A program made the position numbers and the translations under genes. Shown one piece after another: positions 45,130 to 57,100 of a stretch of 64,000 nucleotides of DNA. Under the pieces are notes generated by a model. The model was given only the letters and a program-made list of their open reading frames with translations, ran no database searches and was not told where the DNA came from. Each line of letters begins with the position of its first letter. The first letter of the stretch is position 1. Source of the DNA: Gnetum montanum (Eukaryota; Streptophyta; Gnetopsida; Gnetales; Gnetaceae); assembly GCA_015680685.1 (NCBI GenBank), contig MNCI01004170.1:7153-71152 (forward strand), written 5' to 3'.

Positions 45130-47514
45130 CATGTAGTATGTCTTTAGATAGGAATGATTGACTAGATTGGCTAGCTCATTTTCATCCATGTTGGCTATCT
45201 TGAATGAATTATTTCCATAGGCTTTGGTGATAAGAAAGGATCCTTCCCAATTGGCTAAGAATTTGTTTGCATGCTTACAAATGGCTTTGAAGGCCAGGTC
45301 ACCTTATTTAATCTTACAAATGGCTTTGAAGACCAGGTCACCCTTTAATCTTACACTTGGTCAAGTTATGGTGATGTTGCCACTTCTACCTCTCTTGATA
45401 ATGTTTGATGCATATTTCTTCGATCGCTTGTGTACAACATCCTTCTACGAAGTAGTTAGGCCTTGTGAGGATTCATCATGTGTAAGGTAAAATTTGATAT
45501 CATCATACCATTCCCTAGCAGGAGCAGCATGAATGACGACCACAAAGGTATCCTCAAGGTTTTGTGTGATGGGAGTAGCATAGTCCACAATTAAGGTAAG
45601 CAACTTACTAAACACATCTGGCATCATAATAAGGGCTAATGTTGTGATTGCATCAATCATGGAATTCTCATTTTGGGGTATGTGTTGGATATCAACATCT
45701 ATGAATTGTTGTAACAATTACTTCCCTAGGTCACAATAAGGTTGTAAGTGTTTGGCTTTGCTTGCATAGAGCTCAATCACTCAGTTGACCACAAGTTGTG
45801 AATCACCTTTGATCATTAATTGTTTGATTCCTAGGTCATGAGATACCATCATCCCTTTAAATAAACCCTCATACTTTGCTATGTTGTTGGTACATGGAAA
45901 CTCAAAATGATAGGCAAAGTGTTGGATTTCACTAGATGAAAATGTTATGATGGTAGCAGCATTGGCCCCATGGGCAGTTGAAGCTCTATCAAAGTGCATA
46001 ATGGCCTCACAACCCTTGGGCACTTGGCTAATAGTGTTAATGTGCTCATCAGGGAACTCATGATCTATGGTTGCTTGGTCATTGATGGGTGAAACTATAA
46101 GTTGTATGGCTATAGCTTGACCTTTCATTGAGAATTGAGAGATGTAATGAAGGTCAAACTTCATAATTATGGCTTTCCATTGGGCTATATGGCTACTTCC
46201 ATAAATGTTGGTCATTATGGCTCTAAGCATGTTGTCTTTACAAATCACATTGACTTGGTTCCTAAAGAGGTAGTGTCTCCATTTCATCAATGAGAAGACT
46301 AGTGCTAGATAATACTTCTCCACNNNNNNNNNNNNNNNNNNNNNNNNNNNNNNNNNNNNNNNNNNNNNNNNNNNNNNNNNNNNNNNNNNNNNNNNNNNNN
46401 NNNNNNNNNNNNNNNNNNNNNNNNNNNNNNNNNNNNNNNNNNNNNNNNNNNNNNNNNNNNNNNNNNNNNNNNNNNNNNNNNNNNNNNNNNNNNNNNNNNN
46501 NNNNNNNNNNNNNNNNNNNNNNNNNNNNNNNNNNNNNNNNNNNNNNNNNNNNNNNNNNNNNNNNNNNNNNNNNNNNNNNNNNNNNNNNNNNNNNNNNNNN
46601 NATACTTGAGGCATCATTTAAGCACAAGATCTAGGTCATTAGCATGATCAATGGTCATTTTGTACTTAACACCTATATCTTCTACATTATCATTGAGCAA
46701 ACCTACCATGTAATCGCTAAAGATATAGGTCATGGCTCGTTGATAGGCTACTCTTGAGACCAAAGGGCATCATTGTATAGAAAAAGGTACCCCAAGGGGC
46801 CATGAAGGTTATGCTAAGTTGCTGCTATGGGTTAATCCTAATCTAATTATATCCCAAAAATCCATCCACAAAGGAAAACAAGGCATGTTCAGTCATAGTA
46901 TCGATAAGTTGATTAACACTAGGCAAGGAAAAGACATCCTTAATCGTTGCATTATTTAGGTCTAAAAAATTGATGCAAATACAAATACTCTTAGGGACTA
47001 CCACTATATTGGATACCCATTTTGCATAGTCAACAACCCTAATGAAACTAACTTGGTATAGCTTTGTGATCTCATTGCAAACTACCAAGGCCAAATCAGG
47101 TCTAATCATGTGCACTTGTTGCTTAATTAGCCTAATGCTAGGGTCTAGTATGATGTTGTGCCCTACCATATCTTCATATGACTAGGAAAATGCCTTATTT
47201 TTATCTTCTAGGACCTTGGTGATGTCTTGAGCTTGTTGAGATTTCAATGAGGAACTTAGTTTAAGGGTTTTCTCCTAACCACTGTGTGTTGTGACAGAAA
47301 CCTCAACTAAAGATTCTATGATTATGTCACTTGCCTCTAAGTCAAGGGTTTTGACTATGCTTTTAGGCCATTCTAGAGGTTTCTCTATTGAGGCTACATG
47401 GTCAACAAGACTCTCAAGCTCAAGATATAGGCAGTTAGGGTCAATGTACCATTCAACATCACCATGAGGCCCACTTAGGCTCAAGAATAAACTAATATGC
47501 TCCCAGGTACTCAT
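45130..47514 (-). pseudogene. Tat-like Ty3/gypsy pol remnant (RT, dual RNase H, integrase end)
   Basis: In sense order: a pre-RT linker ends with a SYEDMVGHNI phrase near 47150. RT pieces (FIRVVDYAKWVSNIVVVPK, FLDLNNATIKDVFSLP, LFSFVDGFLGYN) fill 47130-46843. The RT palm is lost in the gap. A first RNase H ends with KWRHYLFRNQV near 46250. A second, archaeal-type RNase H has FDRAS, KYEGL and GDSQLV near 45980-45785, which is typical of the Tat group. Then comes IEHIPQ-like IQHIPQNENSMIDA near 45700. The integrase catalytic core is absent: the sequence jumps to its far C-terminal end, FLANWEGSFLITKAYG near 45230. A GDLVFKAICK segment is duplicated at 45340-45270. Confidence 0.8.
46324..46601. 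other. Assembly gap (278 N) inside the pol remnant
   Basis: A run of N. It falls between the RT fingers and the RNase H, so the RT catalytic motif cannot be judged. Confidence 0.99.
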
Positions 47515-48180
47515 ACTTTAGTCTTGCATGTCAAAAATAAGCACCTTAAGTGGTACCTAGCTAAAATGCTATAAAATTATGCAAATACATGCTATTCTAA
47601 TGCAAACAAGGTCATCCAAGGCTATAAATAGAGTAACACCAAGTAAACAAAGTGCAATAAGGGCCAAATAAAGGCCAAACAAAGGTTAAAAAAAAGGAAG
47701 TATAAGAAATAAGGCTACAAATGGTTAACAAGGGCCACAATTTTTCTAGTTTTAGGCCCTAATGGGACATGATGCCAATTTAGAGTCTTGGAAAACTATA
47801 CTACTAGTTTAAGGCCTTAGTAGGCCATGGCCACATGGTGTCAAATGATGGTTAGGGAAGGTTAGACCCCATTATTTGATCCTAATAAAAGGCTAAACAA
47901 AGGCAAATAAAGCTATAATAAGGAAAATAAAGAGAATATAAGGTTATATAAAGGCCACAAGAAGGTCAACAAGTTTGACAGTGCAACACCAAGCCGAAAA
48001 CAAATTAAAGCATCATGTAATAAGGTAAAAATCAAGCAAGATAGGCTACATATGGTGAAATTTGACTAATATTATTAAAAATGGATTAGGTTTTGCTAGT
48101 TTTAGGACTTGCAATGGTTTAGGGCTACAAGGCTATTAGGTGAGTTTGGACATTAGTTAGGGTTATTTTTAGTTTGTTTG
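47515..48180. repeat. Spacer with GGCC-type repeat units
   Basis: Noncoding. Units with TTTTAGGCCCTAATGGGACA and TTTAAGGCCTTAGTAGGCCA at 47750-47830 match the cluster at 44935-45095. The remainder is rich in AAATAAAGGC phrases and shows no coding signal. Confidence 0.5.
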
Positions 48181-51100
48181 GCCATGAAAATTGAGAGTTT
48201 TGAAGCTTCCATGCTATGCCCCCCCTTGTTTCCACACTGGCCAATGTGGAAGAATGGATCCTTAGCATGGAAACCAAGGGAAGTAGGTTTTGAGGCTTTA
48301 AGAGGCAAAAAATGAAGGTTTTGGGGCCTTCCCAAAGCAACACAAGGCTAGATTTATGAAATATGAGCACTCCATAGGTTTGTAAAGGCCAAAAAGTAGG
48401 TTCTAGAGCCTTTCTTCCCTATATCCATGCTAGATAGTGTGGAAGAGAGGGGGCTTAGTGTAGAGAATCAAAATCTTGATCAAAATAGGATCAAATGAAG
48501 TCAAATCGATAGTTGGATCCGAAATTTGGAACTTATGCATCCTATAGCTTTGTTTTGAGGTAGTTTGAGTTAGTTTTAGGTGTCAAAACATGTTAAAATG
48601 GCTTTCCCCCTTCTTCCACACTAAGCACATCATCCCCAACATGGAAGAATGCAATGGAAAATTGTTCCATGGATTTAGGATGGTATGAGAGCATGTTGAC
48701 TAGGTTCCTGGGCTCCTAGGACCATAGATCATGATTCTACAAGTTATTGGCTAATTTTGATCACATTTGGAGGTCATTCAAGGGCACCTAAGGTCTTGCC
48801 CCATTATTTTTACATTAGGGAAGTTACTCTAACATGAAAGATTGGGGGAATGAATTTTGGAAGTTAAAATGAGGTGAAATGAACAAAATATTAAGGCTAT
48901 GAGGTCCTAGGCTTCTTTGGCATAGATCTTTAGCTTCTAGGACAGTCATCTTACCACCAAAAGTGGAAAGACAACCTTCCTTCCCTATTTTCACATTACC
49001 CCAGCATGAAGGGGATCCTCTTTAGCATGGATGGTGTAAGAATCCTAGATCTAGGCCAACTCAAATTGCAATCGACTATGCATGTCATGTCCCAAAGTCA
49101 CTAGGGTCAAAACTAGGGTTTTAGATAAAAATTTGGTAGTTTTAAGTGTTTTTAGTGGTTTTTCAGCTTTCCATCCTTTTTACACATTGGAGATGGGGTG
49201 GTAAGCATGGAGGACTAGAGAGAATAGTTTTTTGATCATTTAAGATCAGTTTTCTAAGGTTTGAAGACTTTAGAAGGTAAATACAAGGTTCTAAGATGCA
49301 TGCAAGGTCATTTGCTATCATTTTGAGGTGTCTATGAGCCCTAAATAAGTTCCTCCCTTAGTTTCCATACTAGCCAGTGTGGAGGAGAGGGTTCTTAGCA
49401 TAGAAGCATCAAATATCTTAGATCTAGATCAATTTTAGCCTTAAGTGATCATGCATGTATGCTTCTAGGGTTATTGAGGTTGAGGATTAGGGTTTGAGGT
49501 CAAAACTGGTTAGTTTAAAGGTTTCCTAGGTGGTTTTTGAGCTCTCCATCTTTTTTCCATGTTGAGTATGGTATGCTTAGTGTGGAAGATTGGGGTGGAA
49601 AAGCTTTTTAGCCATTAGGAGTCACTTTTACAATCTTTGAGGGCTTTAGAAGATGTAAAACTAGTCTTAGGATTCACATAGGGCTATAGGGTGTCTTTTT
49701 GAGGTGTTTAAAGGTCATTTTGAAGTCCTCCCAAAGTTCCTTTTATTCTTGCATGTTGGCTAGCATGGAAGAGAGAGCTCTCAATGTGGAGGAACTTTGG
49801 AACCCTTTTCTTTGCTAATTTTCACTAGTTTTGATTATGAATTAGAGTCTCCAAGGTTGCCAGTGTTAGTTGTTGAAGCCTAGTGTCAAATCTTGGTCAT
49901 CTTGAAGGTGGTTAAGTGGTATGGGATTTCCATGCTCAACATGAAAGATTGGAGGGAGATGTTTTTTGGCTATTTGTGGTCAATATTGGTAGGTTTGAGG
50001 GTTGTAGGATGTGCAAATAGGATTCTAGGACATACATAGGACTTTCTAGCATTCATTTAAGGGTTTTAACAGTTATTTTGAAATCCCCTTGAAGTTCCCC
50101 CTTTCTTCCACATTGGCTAGCATGGCAAAGGGGGCTCTCGGCATGGAGGAACTAGGGGACCCTATTTTTTGATATTTTTTTCCAATTTTGTCTATGCATG
50201 CATGTTCACAAGGTTGCTGGTGTTGACTATCAATTCCTAGGGTGGAAATCTAGCCATTTTGAGGGCTATGAGAAGGTTTTCAAGCTTCCCCACCCTTCCA
50301 TCCACACTAGGGCTAGAATTCTTAGTGTGGATGGGATCCTCCTTAGTGTGGAGAACCCAAGGGGAATAAGTTTTGGTCATTTTAAGTGGCTTCCAAAAGG
50401 ATTGGGTTGCTTTTAGAAGTTAGACTGTATGCAAACTTCAATAGTTTTGGCTTTCCCCCTTCTATCCACATTGAGACTAGAATGCTTGGCATGGATGACA
50501 TCCTCCCTAGAGTGGAAGAACCTTAGGGAGCTTATTGTTATTAGTTTTTTGCAATCTAGTGACTTTTAGAGAGGCTGTCAAAGTTGGAGTGTTAGTACAA
50601 GGTAATTTAAGGTTGTTTTCTTACTTCTGGGACTCCTAGCTTATCTTCTTAGCTTTATCCACCTTGTTTCCATGCTGGGAAGCATGGAAGAGGTCTCCCT
50701 TAGTGTGGAAAAACTAGGAAAGTTAGATCTAGGCCTATTAGACATCCAATCAACCATGCATGTTAGCCTCCAAGGTTCCTAGTGTTAATGGTCAATACTG
50801 GGTATCAAGATCTAGTAGTTTGGAGGCTTCTAGGTGCCTCATGCAATCTTTCCCTCCCCCATTCTTCCATGCTAGGCATGACAGCCCCAACATGGATGAG
50901 AGGGGGATGATAGTTTTGTGCCATTTTTACCACTTTTGAGCTCTTTGAAGCTTCAAAGGGTTCCGACAAGGTCTAGGGGTCACCAAGGTATGTTATTTGG
51001 TTGCTTTGGATCATAACTTTGGTTTTCTTGCATATCCCCTAAGTTTTCACATTGGCTCCATGCTAGGTAGTGTGGAGGGGGAGATTACCTAGCATGGAAT

Positions 51101-51280
51101 AAGCTATGGGAGGAGAATCGACTTGTTCTAAGGTCATTATAGGCTACCAAAGGATGTGAGGGAGTACTGGGCTTCAAGAAATGGCTACTAGGTAGTCAAT
51201 TTTGGTAATTTTGGTATTCCCCCCATCCATTCACACTAGGGATGAGATTTTTAGCATGGATGAGGCTTCCCCAACATGGA
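48180..51280. repeat. Tandem array with a period near 190 bp, carrying CCACACTAG/CTAGTGTGG words
   Basis: A phrase of the type TTCCACACTAG...GTGTGGAAGAG recurs about 17 times, at about 48225, 48424, 48612, 48830, 48990, 49180, 49361, 49551, 49751, 49929, 50105, 50297, 50463, 50668, 50871, 51041 and 51229. The mean spacing is close to 188 bp. Many units hold the word in both orientations, for example CCACACTAGGGC and TTAGTGTGGA at 50302-50334. A second motif (CATGCATGT and neighbours at 49079, 49450, 50195, 50755) appears mostly in alternate units, hinting at a dimeric repeat of about 380 bp. Units are diverged, so the array is old. No coding function is seen. Confidence 0.75.
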
Positions 51281-51739
51281 ACTACCAAATCCTAAGGTTT
51301 TGACCAGTTCTAACTAGGTTTGGTAAGGTTTTGAGGCTGCCGAGGGTGTTTGGGGGAGTTTTTCTTGTTTTTCTTGTCACATGTATGACCATTTTCTTCA
51401 TATATATGCTAATAAGGGGGGTAAAATTAAATTCTAATGAAATCCCCCTTCTTATTTTGGCCATTTCTATGTATATTGGTGGGCATTTTGTTATTTTGGC
51501 CTTGGTAGATTTGATTTTTAAAATTAGGCTTCTTGTTTTCATGCTTTTTTCCCCAAAATTTGGGTGTAGGGACATTTTTCTTAAATCTAGGTTGAAAGAT
51601 TCATCAAAATTAAATTTTCAAAAAATCTGGCCCCCTTATTTTGATGTTTTTTCAAATGGGTATTGATTATTTTTTCTATTTTGGCTATTTTTCATGGCTA
51701 TGCCAAATTAGGCTTTATGAATTTTAAGCTTTTTGTATG

Positions 51740-52480
51740 AAAATAGCAAGAAATTTTGTGTATCATCTATTAAGAAAATGACTAAATTTTTTTAAGATTT
51801 GATGTTATGAGTTTGTAGCCCTATGTTTAAGATTTCCAATGGCTATTATTTCACTCACTTTGGATTAATAACGACAAAGTTATGGTTGTTTTCCTAAGGT
51901 CATGCAGTTAGGTTTTTTATGTCATTTTTAGAATTCCATGTAAATGCACGAATTGTTTCTATGCAAGTGACAAAGGTTTTGGCTATTTTTTGGTTATGTC
52001 TAGGTACATCTTGACTTTAGCATTCCAATGAAGATGTAATCACTTTTATTGGACTTGAAACAAATTTTTAATGAATTTTTCATTAAGATTGTGTGCTGTT
52101 TTCAAATTTTCATCCAAATTGATGAATTGTTTTTGCATAAACAACAATGGTTTTGAATTTTTATTAAGTATGGCTACATAGGGCTCAATTAAAGCTTTTA
52201 AATAGTTATAGAATCATTTTTTTGGATCTTAAATAAATTTTTGGTGAATTTTTTACCAATAGTGTGCAAAAGGGGGTAATTGGTGATGACTACAGTTTTT
52301 GCTAATTTTGTCTATGTTTCATCTAAAAGATGGTTATGTATTTCTTGGTTGCATTGGATATGGTTGAAAGGTTTATGATTTCAAGATTCTTTTTGGAATC
52401 ACTAAAATTGGGGCTTAGAATAATTTTCAATAAACTTTTAGTTAAGGCTGTGTCAATAAGGTTAAATTTTGGTTTTAGCA
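51740..52480. repeat. Second tandem array, period about 180 bp
   Basis: Diverged units of about 180 bp share an order of phrases: TTGTGTGCTG or TAGTGTGCAAA, then a GTTTTGGCTATTTT-type phrase, then a long T/A segment ending TTTTTAATGAATTTTTCATT or similar. Anchors are at about 51911, 52090, 52265 and 52449. The unit length is like the preceding array but the sequence differs. Confidence 0.5.
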
Positions 52481-53500
52481 CTTTACCCCTTTGGAGATGG
52501 ATGTGACTAACATGTGTAGAGGTTTTTTTTGTCAACTCTCATGCCTTTGGGGATTCTAAAACATATCAAACTAATTTTTTAAATTTTTAAAGGCTTTTAC
52601 CATTTTAGCAAGCTTTTTATTATGGTTATGTATTTTAGGCTTTAATGCTTTTTCTAAGTTTGTGCATGATTTAGACTAAGACTTAAATTTGGTTATGAAT
52701 TTTTTGCTATGAAGTAAAAGGCTATGAAAGGTTGTAATAATGGTTTTTGTGAAATTTGTTAAGCAAACTTGAATAAACACCTTAGAGCTTTTTATAGAGG
52801 CTAATTTCACCCTTGACTAGGATGTTTTTCCAACTTGTTAAGAAAGTCTAATTGGTCATAATGTTTTTGCATGACCATGCATGATCTTCCTAAAGCACAT
52901 AATCATTATTGTGAAGTTAGTGGGAATCTTATGCTATATTGGCCACCCCAAGGCCAACAACCCCTCCCTAAGATGCCTTTGGGGAAGGTATCACTGTGGT
53001 TCTGGCTTGGGACAAGGGAATTCCTTGTCGACATCCTACAAGAATTTTAGTGTGATGTTGTGATCACACTTATTTGCAGATGTGGTTGGATCCATAATGG
53101 AGTCACTGTTTCCTTGGGAATCTAGCCTGATTGCTAGATTTTTTACTGATAATCCACCTCCTATGATAGCAGGGGGAACCATAGACAAGATTAGCCCATG
53201 CTTCCTTACGGAGATTTGAACCATGCTAGAGTATAGCCAGTACAATGCTAATTATACTCTAATGATGGTACATAGAGCCCACACATTATTCTAGAACTCA
53301 CCCGGGACAGTGTACCATCTATAGTGGTAATCATGGTTATTTGTAGTATTTTTATGTTTTTGGATTTATTGGCTAAGCTACCTTTTCTAACTTCATCGGT
53401 TTTGTAAACTTCTTGAAGGTATAGGATCAGTGATCAAGGCTTGATTACTAATGATCAAACCTTGGTAGTGGCTCAAATCATTCTAGATGTATTTACAAAG
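52481..53500. other. Spacer without recognisable features
   Basis: Short frames only (for example 52881-53063 plus and 53245-53036 minus). The stretch 53040-53330 is less AT-rich and may be the decayed 5' end of the plus-strand ORF that follows, but no motif is recognised. Confidence 0.35.
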
Positions 53501-56400
53501 GACCCCTAGATTATAACTATTATGTATCAACAATTAAGATGGGACTTTGATTCATACACTAGTAGATTTAACCTTGTCTACAAGAAGTGTGTGGATGAGA
53601 GAACAATACATAATTGATGGGTGAACTCCAAGAGTTGCTTGGATTAGACCCTAGCAGCTGGTACCTTTACTCAAACCACACCAAAGAAGAAGAAGAAAGG
53701 TAAACATGAAGGCTATAGCTTCTAATGTTTTATGGTTATGAAAACTCTAAGTGTTGTATTACTTTTACTAGTTGTTAAACTTGCTTATGTTGATGCTAAA
53801 CATTGGTTGTTGCCTTACAAGACCTTCCAGCTTTATCGATGTTACCTTACCACCACCCTCATCCAAGAGTTTGGTGAGGTGATACCAATGCATTAGAGGC
53901 TAAGGGAACATGCACTTGGGTACATTCAAGCAAACATTCAACATGTAGGTTTACTTGATTTATTTATGGTACCTGTCCCTTTCATCCTTACTATGGAGAT
54001 GCTAAACATCATCGACTCCTTGAACGAGAAGGATGATCATTTTAGTATCACCATTTGAGGCACAAAGGTTAACAAGGACATTGATGAGGGCCTCTTTTGC
54101 CACTTTTTTGGTGTCCCCACTGATGGGGAAAAGGTTGCCACTAGAATAGTGAAGGAATTAGACCATCGTGAGGAAGTTTTAGAGTGGCTTAGTGCTAGCA
54201 TGGGCCATTCTAGAATTTCCATGGATATCTTCATGAACCCTAATGCAAAGGAATCATATCCTTTGTTTAGGTCTTGTTCATTTTCAAAAATATTATCACA
54301 AAAGAAAGTTATCGACATTATGTAAGGGTGGACCTTTAAGAAGGTCCTAACGGATGACACCAAGTTCAACTGGACATCTACTTTGGCTATTGGGTTTCAA
54401 GATGAGATCCTTCAACCTTGCAAGAACACCTCTACCATAATCCACATGCATTTTGCATTTTTTTGGGTTACTTAAAGAGGTTTTCAAATTTTTTGGTGGT
54501 GTGGAGAAATGGACGATGGGTTGCCCAAGACCCAAGCCAACTTTTTGAGCCTTGGATAAAGCACATTTATCCAATAGTGTAGGCACAGAACCAGACAAAG
54601 GGAATGAATGATGCACTATCCATTACCACCAAGTATATTGATGGTAGGTAGTGTGAATCCCCTAATAGCATGGATGATGAGGAGCCTCTTAGATTTCTAG
54701 TGAGCATCTTTGAGATCAAACAACGATGTAGGGAGGCTAAAAGGATAGCCAGGGAGAAACTCAAGAGGCCTATGGAGGAAGCACCACTAGCATCAAACCA
54801 ACCTACCTTGAAGAGGCTTAAGTTTAAGTTTAAGATTAAGTTTTGGCTATTTTATTTTATTTTGAAAGATATGGTTATATTATGATTTCATTTGCTAATC
54901 AATTTTCTATGTGCTATGGTTGTAGACAAGTGTTAGGTTTTGGTAGCCAAAGTTTCTGTAGAGGAAAAAGAAGGATGTATAGAAGAGGCACTCCTACAGT
55001 AACCTAAGACAAATATAAATGATCTAGATGCTTTGTTTAGTGAGGTGGTACTAGGCACATCCCTCATCGTCATCCCAAAGGAAGAAGAGGTGGAGCCAGG
55101 TATGCATGTGTCTTTACACGTCTTGTTATATCTTAGTATTTTAAGTTTGGTTTTTGTCCTAACCCTTCGATGATTGTTATGCTTATAGTAGTTCCCGAGC
55201 CATTAATTTAGGCCCATGTCTCTAAGTGTCATGCAAAACCATGGGTAGACATCCTGAATAAGGTGGAATTCATGCATGGGATGGCTAATGACATCATCAA
55301 CCAGTTGCACCAAGTTGAACCTGAGATAGATAAGAACTTTTGTTTTACATGCTTTAGTTGTTTGGCTATGTTATAGGCTACATCATGTTTATGGTTATGT
55401 TTTTTATTATGTAGTGCCTTATGTGGGGTGGGACCCCAACCGAGACATGGAAATTGACTCCTTACTAAAGCTTTCCTTTGATGTCTCTAGTGTAACCTTG
55501 AAGTTATATGAGACTACTATTGATCTAGCAATGTCGTATGCGAAAACTTCATGGGAGCTGGAGAGGTCCAACAAATCCCTATGAGAACAAGTTGTGGCCT
55601 TAAGGAAGAAGAATCAATTGCAAAATAAGGTTATTAGAGATCTCCAAGACCACAAGGCCTTTGTGGAAGCCCAAGTGGCTAACTTAGAGGAATTGCGGAC
55701 CAAAGAAATCATGTAGGCCCACTACTAGCATACCATTTGAGACAAAGTATTACTCTTATGGGAGATGTCAGAACAACAAATATAGATGGACTTCATCCAA
55801 GAAGGTCAAGGATTGGGAAGATTACTAATCTTGGATCCTAGAGTGGGGTAAGAAAAACAAGGTCCACAAGTGATAGTACAAGGTGGACCATGGGGCCTAC
55901 CTTAAGTGGCTCAAGGAGGAGTTAGTTAAATGGTGTAAGGAAGAGTTGTTCATCCAAGGGATGCAAGTAGAGAGTTCTTATTAGCTTTTTGAGAGTACTC
56001 TCATGGTGGAGCAATCCCCCACTCCTCAAATTACCACCACTATAGGCAAGACTCCTACAACTACTATTACCTAGGAGCCTCCTACTTTGAATGCAGTAGA
56101 CAGGACTAGCATCCTTTCCAACATCAATCTTGGGGATGTTGGCTAGGTCAACATGATAGAGGACTAAATCCTCCATTGTTTGGAGGAAGGCCTTCCATAT
56201 CTACCCCCAGAAGTTATGAAGCTAGAATCTCCACAATTTTGACATATTTTATGTTTTATATTTTTAGTTTTTGTTTATGGTTTTGGGTATTGGTTACTAA
56301 TTGGCTGTGTTGTTGTATTATAGGCATCAAGCGACATTGGTGGCCCCAACGGTAAGGGTGGGAATGACCCACCACTTCATACTCCAAATGCCCCTTAGTA
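53500..56400 (+). pseudogene. Decayed, apparently intron-containing ORF antisense to the Tat-like remnants
   Basis: A long plus-strand frame with scattered stops runs from about 53815 to 54470 (GYIQANIQHVGLLDLF, GTKVNKDIDEGLFCHFFGVP). Its style recalls the putative plant transposon protein found in some Ty3/gypsy elements. It continues in pieces to about 56240. Two introns fit exactly. One is 55100-55188 (CCAG/GTATGC ... CTTATAG). The other is 55330-55414, whose donor has become ATAAG and whose acceptor is TTATGTAG. Both are phase 1, and joining them keeps the frame across three exons. A third acceptor lies at 54925 and a fourth at 56322. The exon from 55415 has a coiled-coil character (SWELERSNKSL, EQVVALRKKNQL). 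Opposite orientation to the flanking gag and pol remnants suggests an antisense ORF of the kind reported in some Tat elements. I do not recognise a function. Confidence 0.6.
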
Positions 56401-57100
56401 GCCTCCATCAACCTAGTTTAGCATATTGGCTATATATTTTTATTTTTATGTCAATGGCTATTATTAGCCAAGACTATGTTATAGATTGTTGTTATTATTT
56501 TTTGGACATTTTACCACACAATGTGGCCATGGCTATGTACATAATAAAAAATTTAATTTTAAATTTTTGGTTTTATTTTTGGCTATATATGTTATTCTAG
56601 TAAGTGTTGTAAATGTTATAAATATTGTGAATAGCTATGTTGATGATTTTGGCTATGAAGCTAAATGGCTAAGTGATGCATTTAAAGGCTATATGTAAAT
56701 AAATAAAATAATATAAATGTTTCCCAATTTTAGGCCATGGAAAACATGAGTTATGTTGTTTTGCCAGTTTAAGGACATGGTGGGTCATGTTGCTAGTTTA
56801 AATTCTTAGCGGACTATAACGCCAGTTTAGAGTCTTAGCGGATTATAGTTAAAAAGAAACTTATATTTTTTTTTGGCAATTTTATGATTTAAAGTTTTTA
56901 AGTATTTTTTGATGTTTCTAACCTGAAGAAAAGTAAAGAAAAAGAAAGGTTGTAATAAATAAATAAAAATGAAAATGAAAATAAAAACTTAGGCTACATG
57001 CATAAAGAGTAAAAAAAAATACAAAAAATGGTATAAAAAATTAAGAAAGGTAGGTTAGGCTACATGGCCATTGGTGCATCTAGTTATAAGGGTATGAAAA
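56401..57100. repeat. Spacer with GGCC-type repeat units
   Basis: Units TTTTGCCAGTTTAAGGACAT, GCCAGTTTAGAGTCTTAGCG and TAGCGGACTATAACGCCAG at 56735-56850 match the clusters at 44935-45095 and 47750-47830. The rest is A/T-rich and noncoding. In the minus sense this cluster directly follows the protease remnant. Confidence 0.5.

Noticed and set aside
46262-46634. Frames through the second N run
   Set aside because: Artefacts of the gap. Only the real sequence on the left flank belongs to the RNase H remnant.
54670-54885. 71-codon plus-strand ORF taken as a separate small gene
   Set aside because: It is one exon-like piece of the longer decayed ORF at 53.5-56.4 kb and runs into a probable intron.
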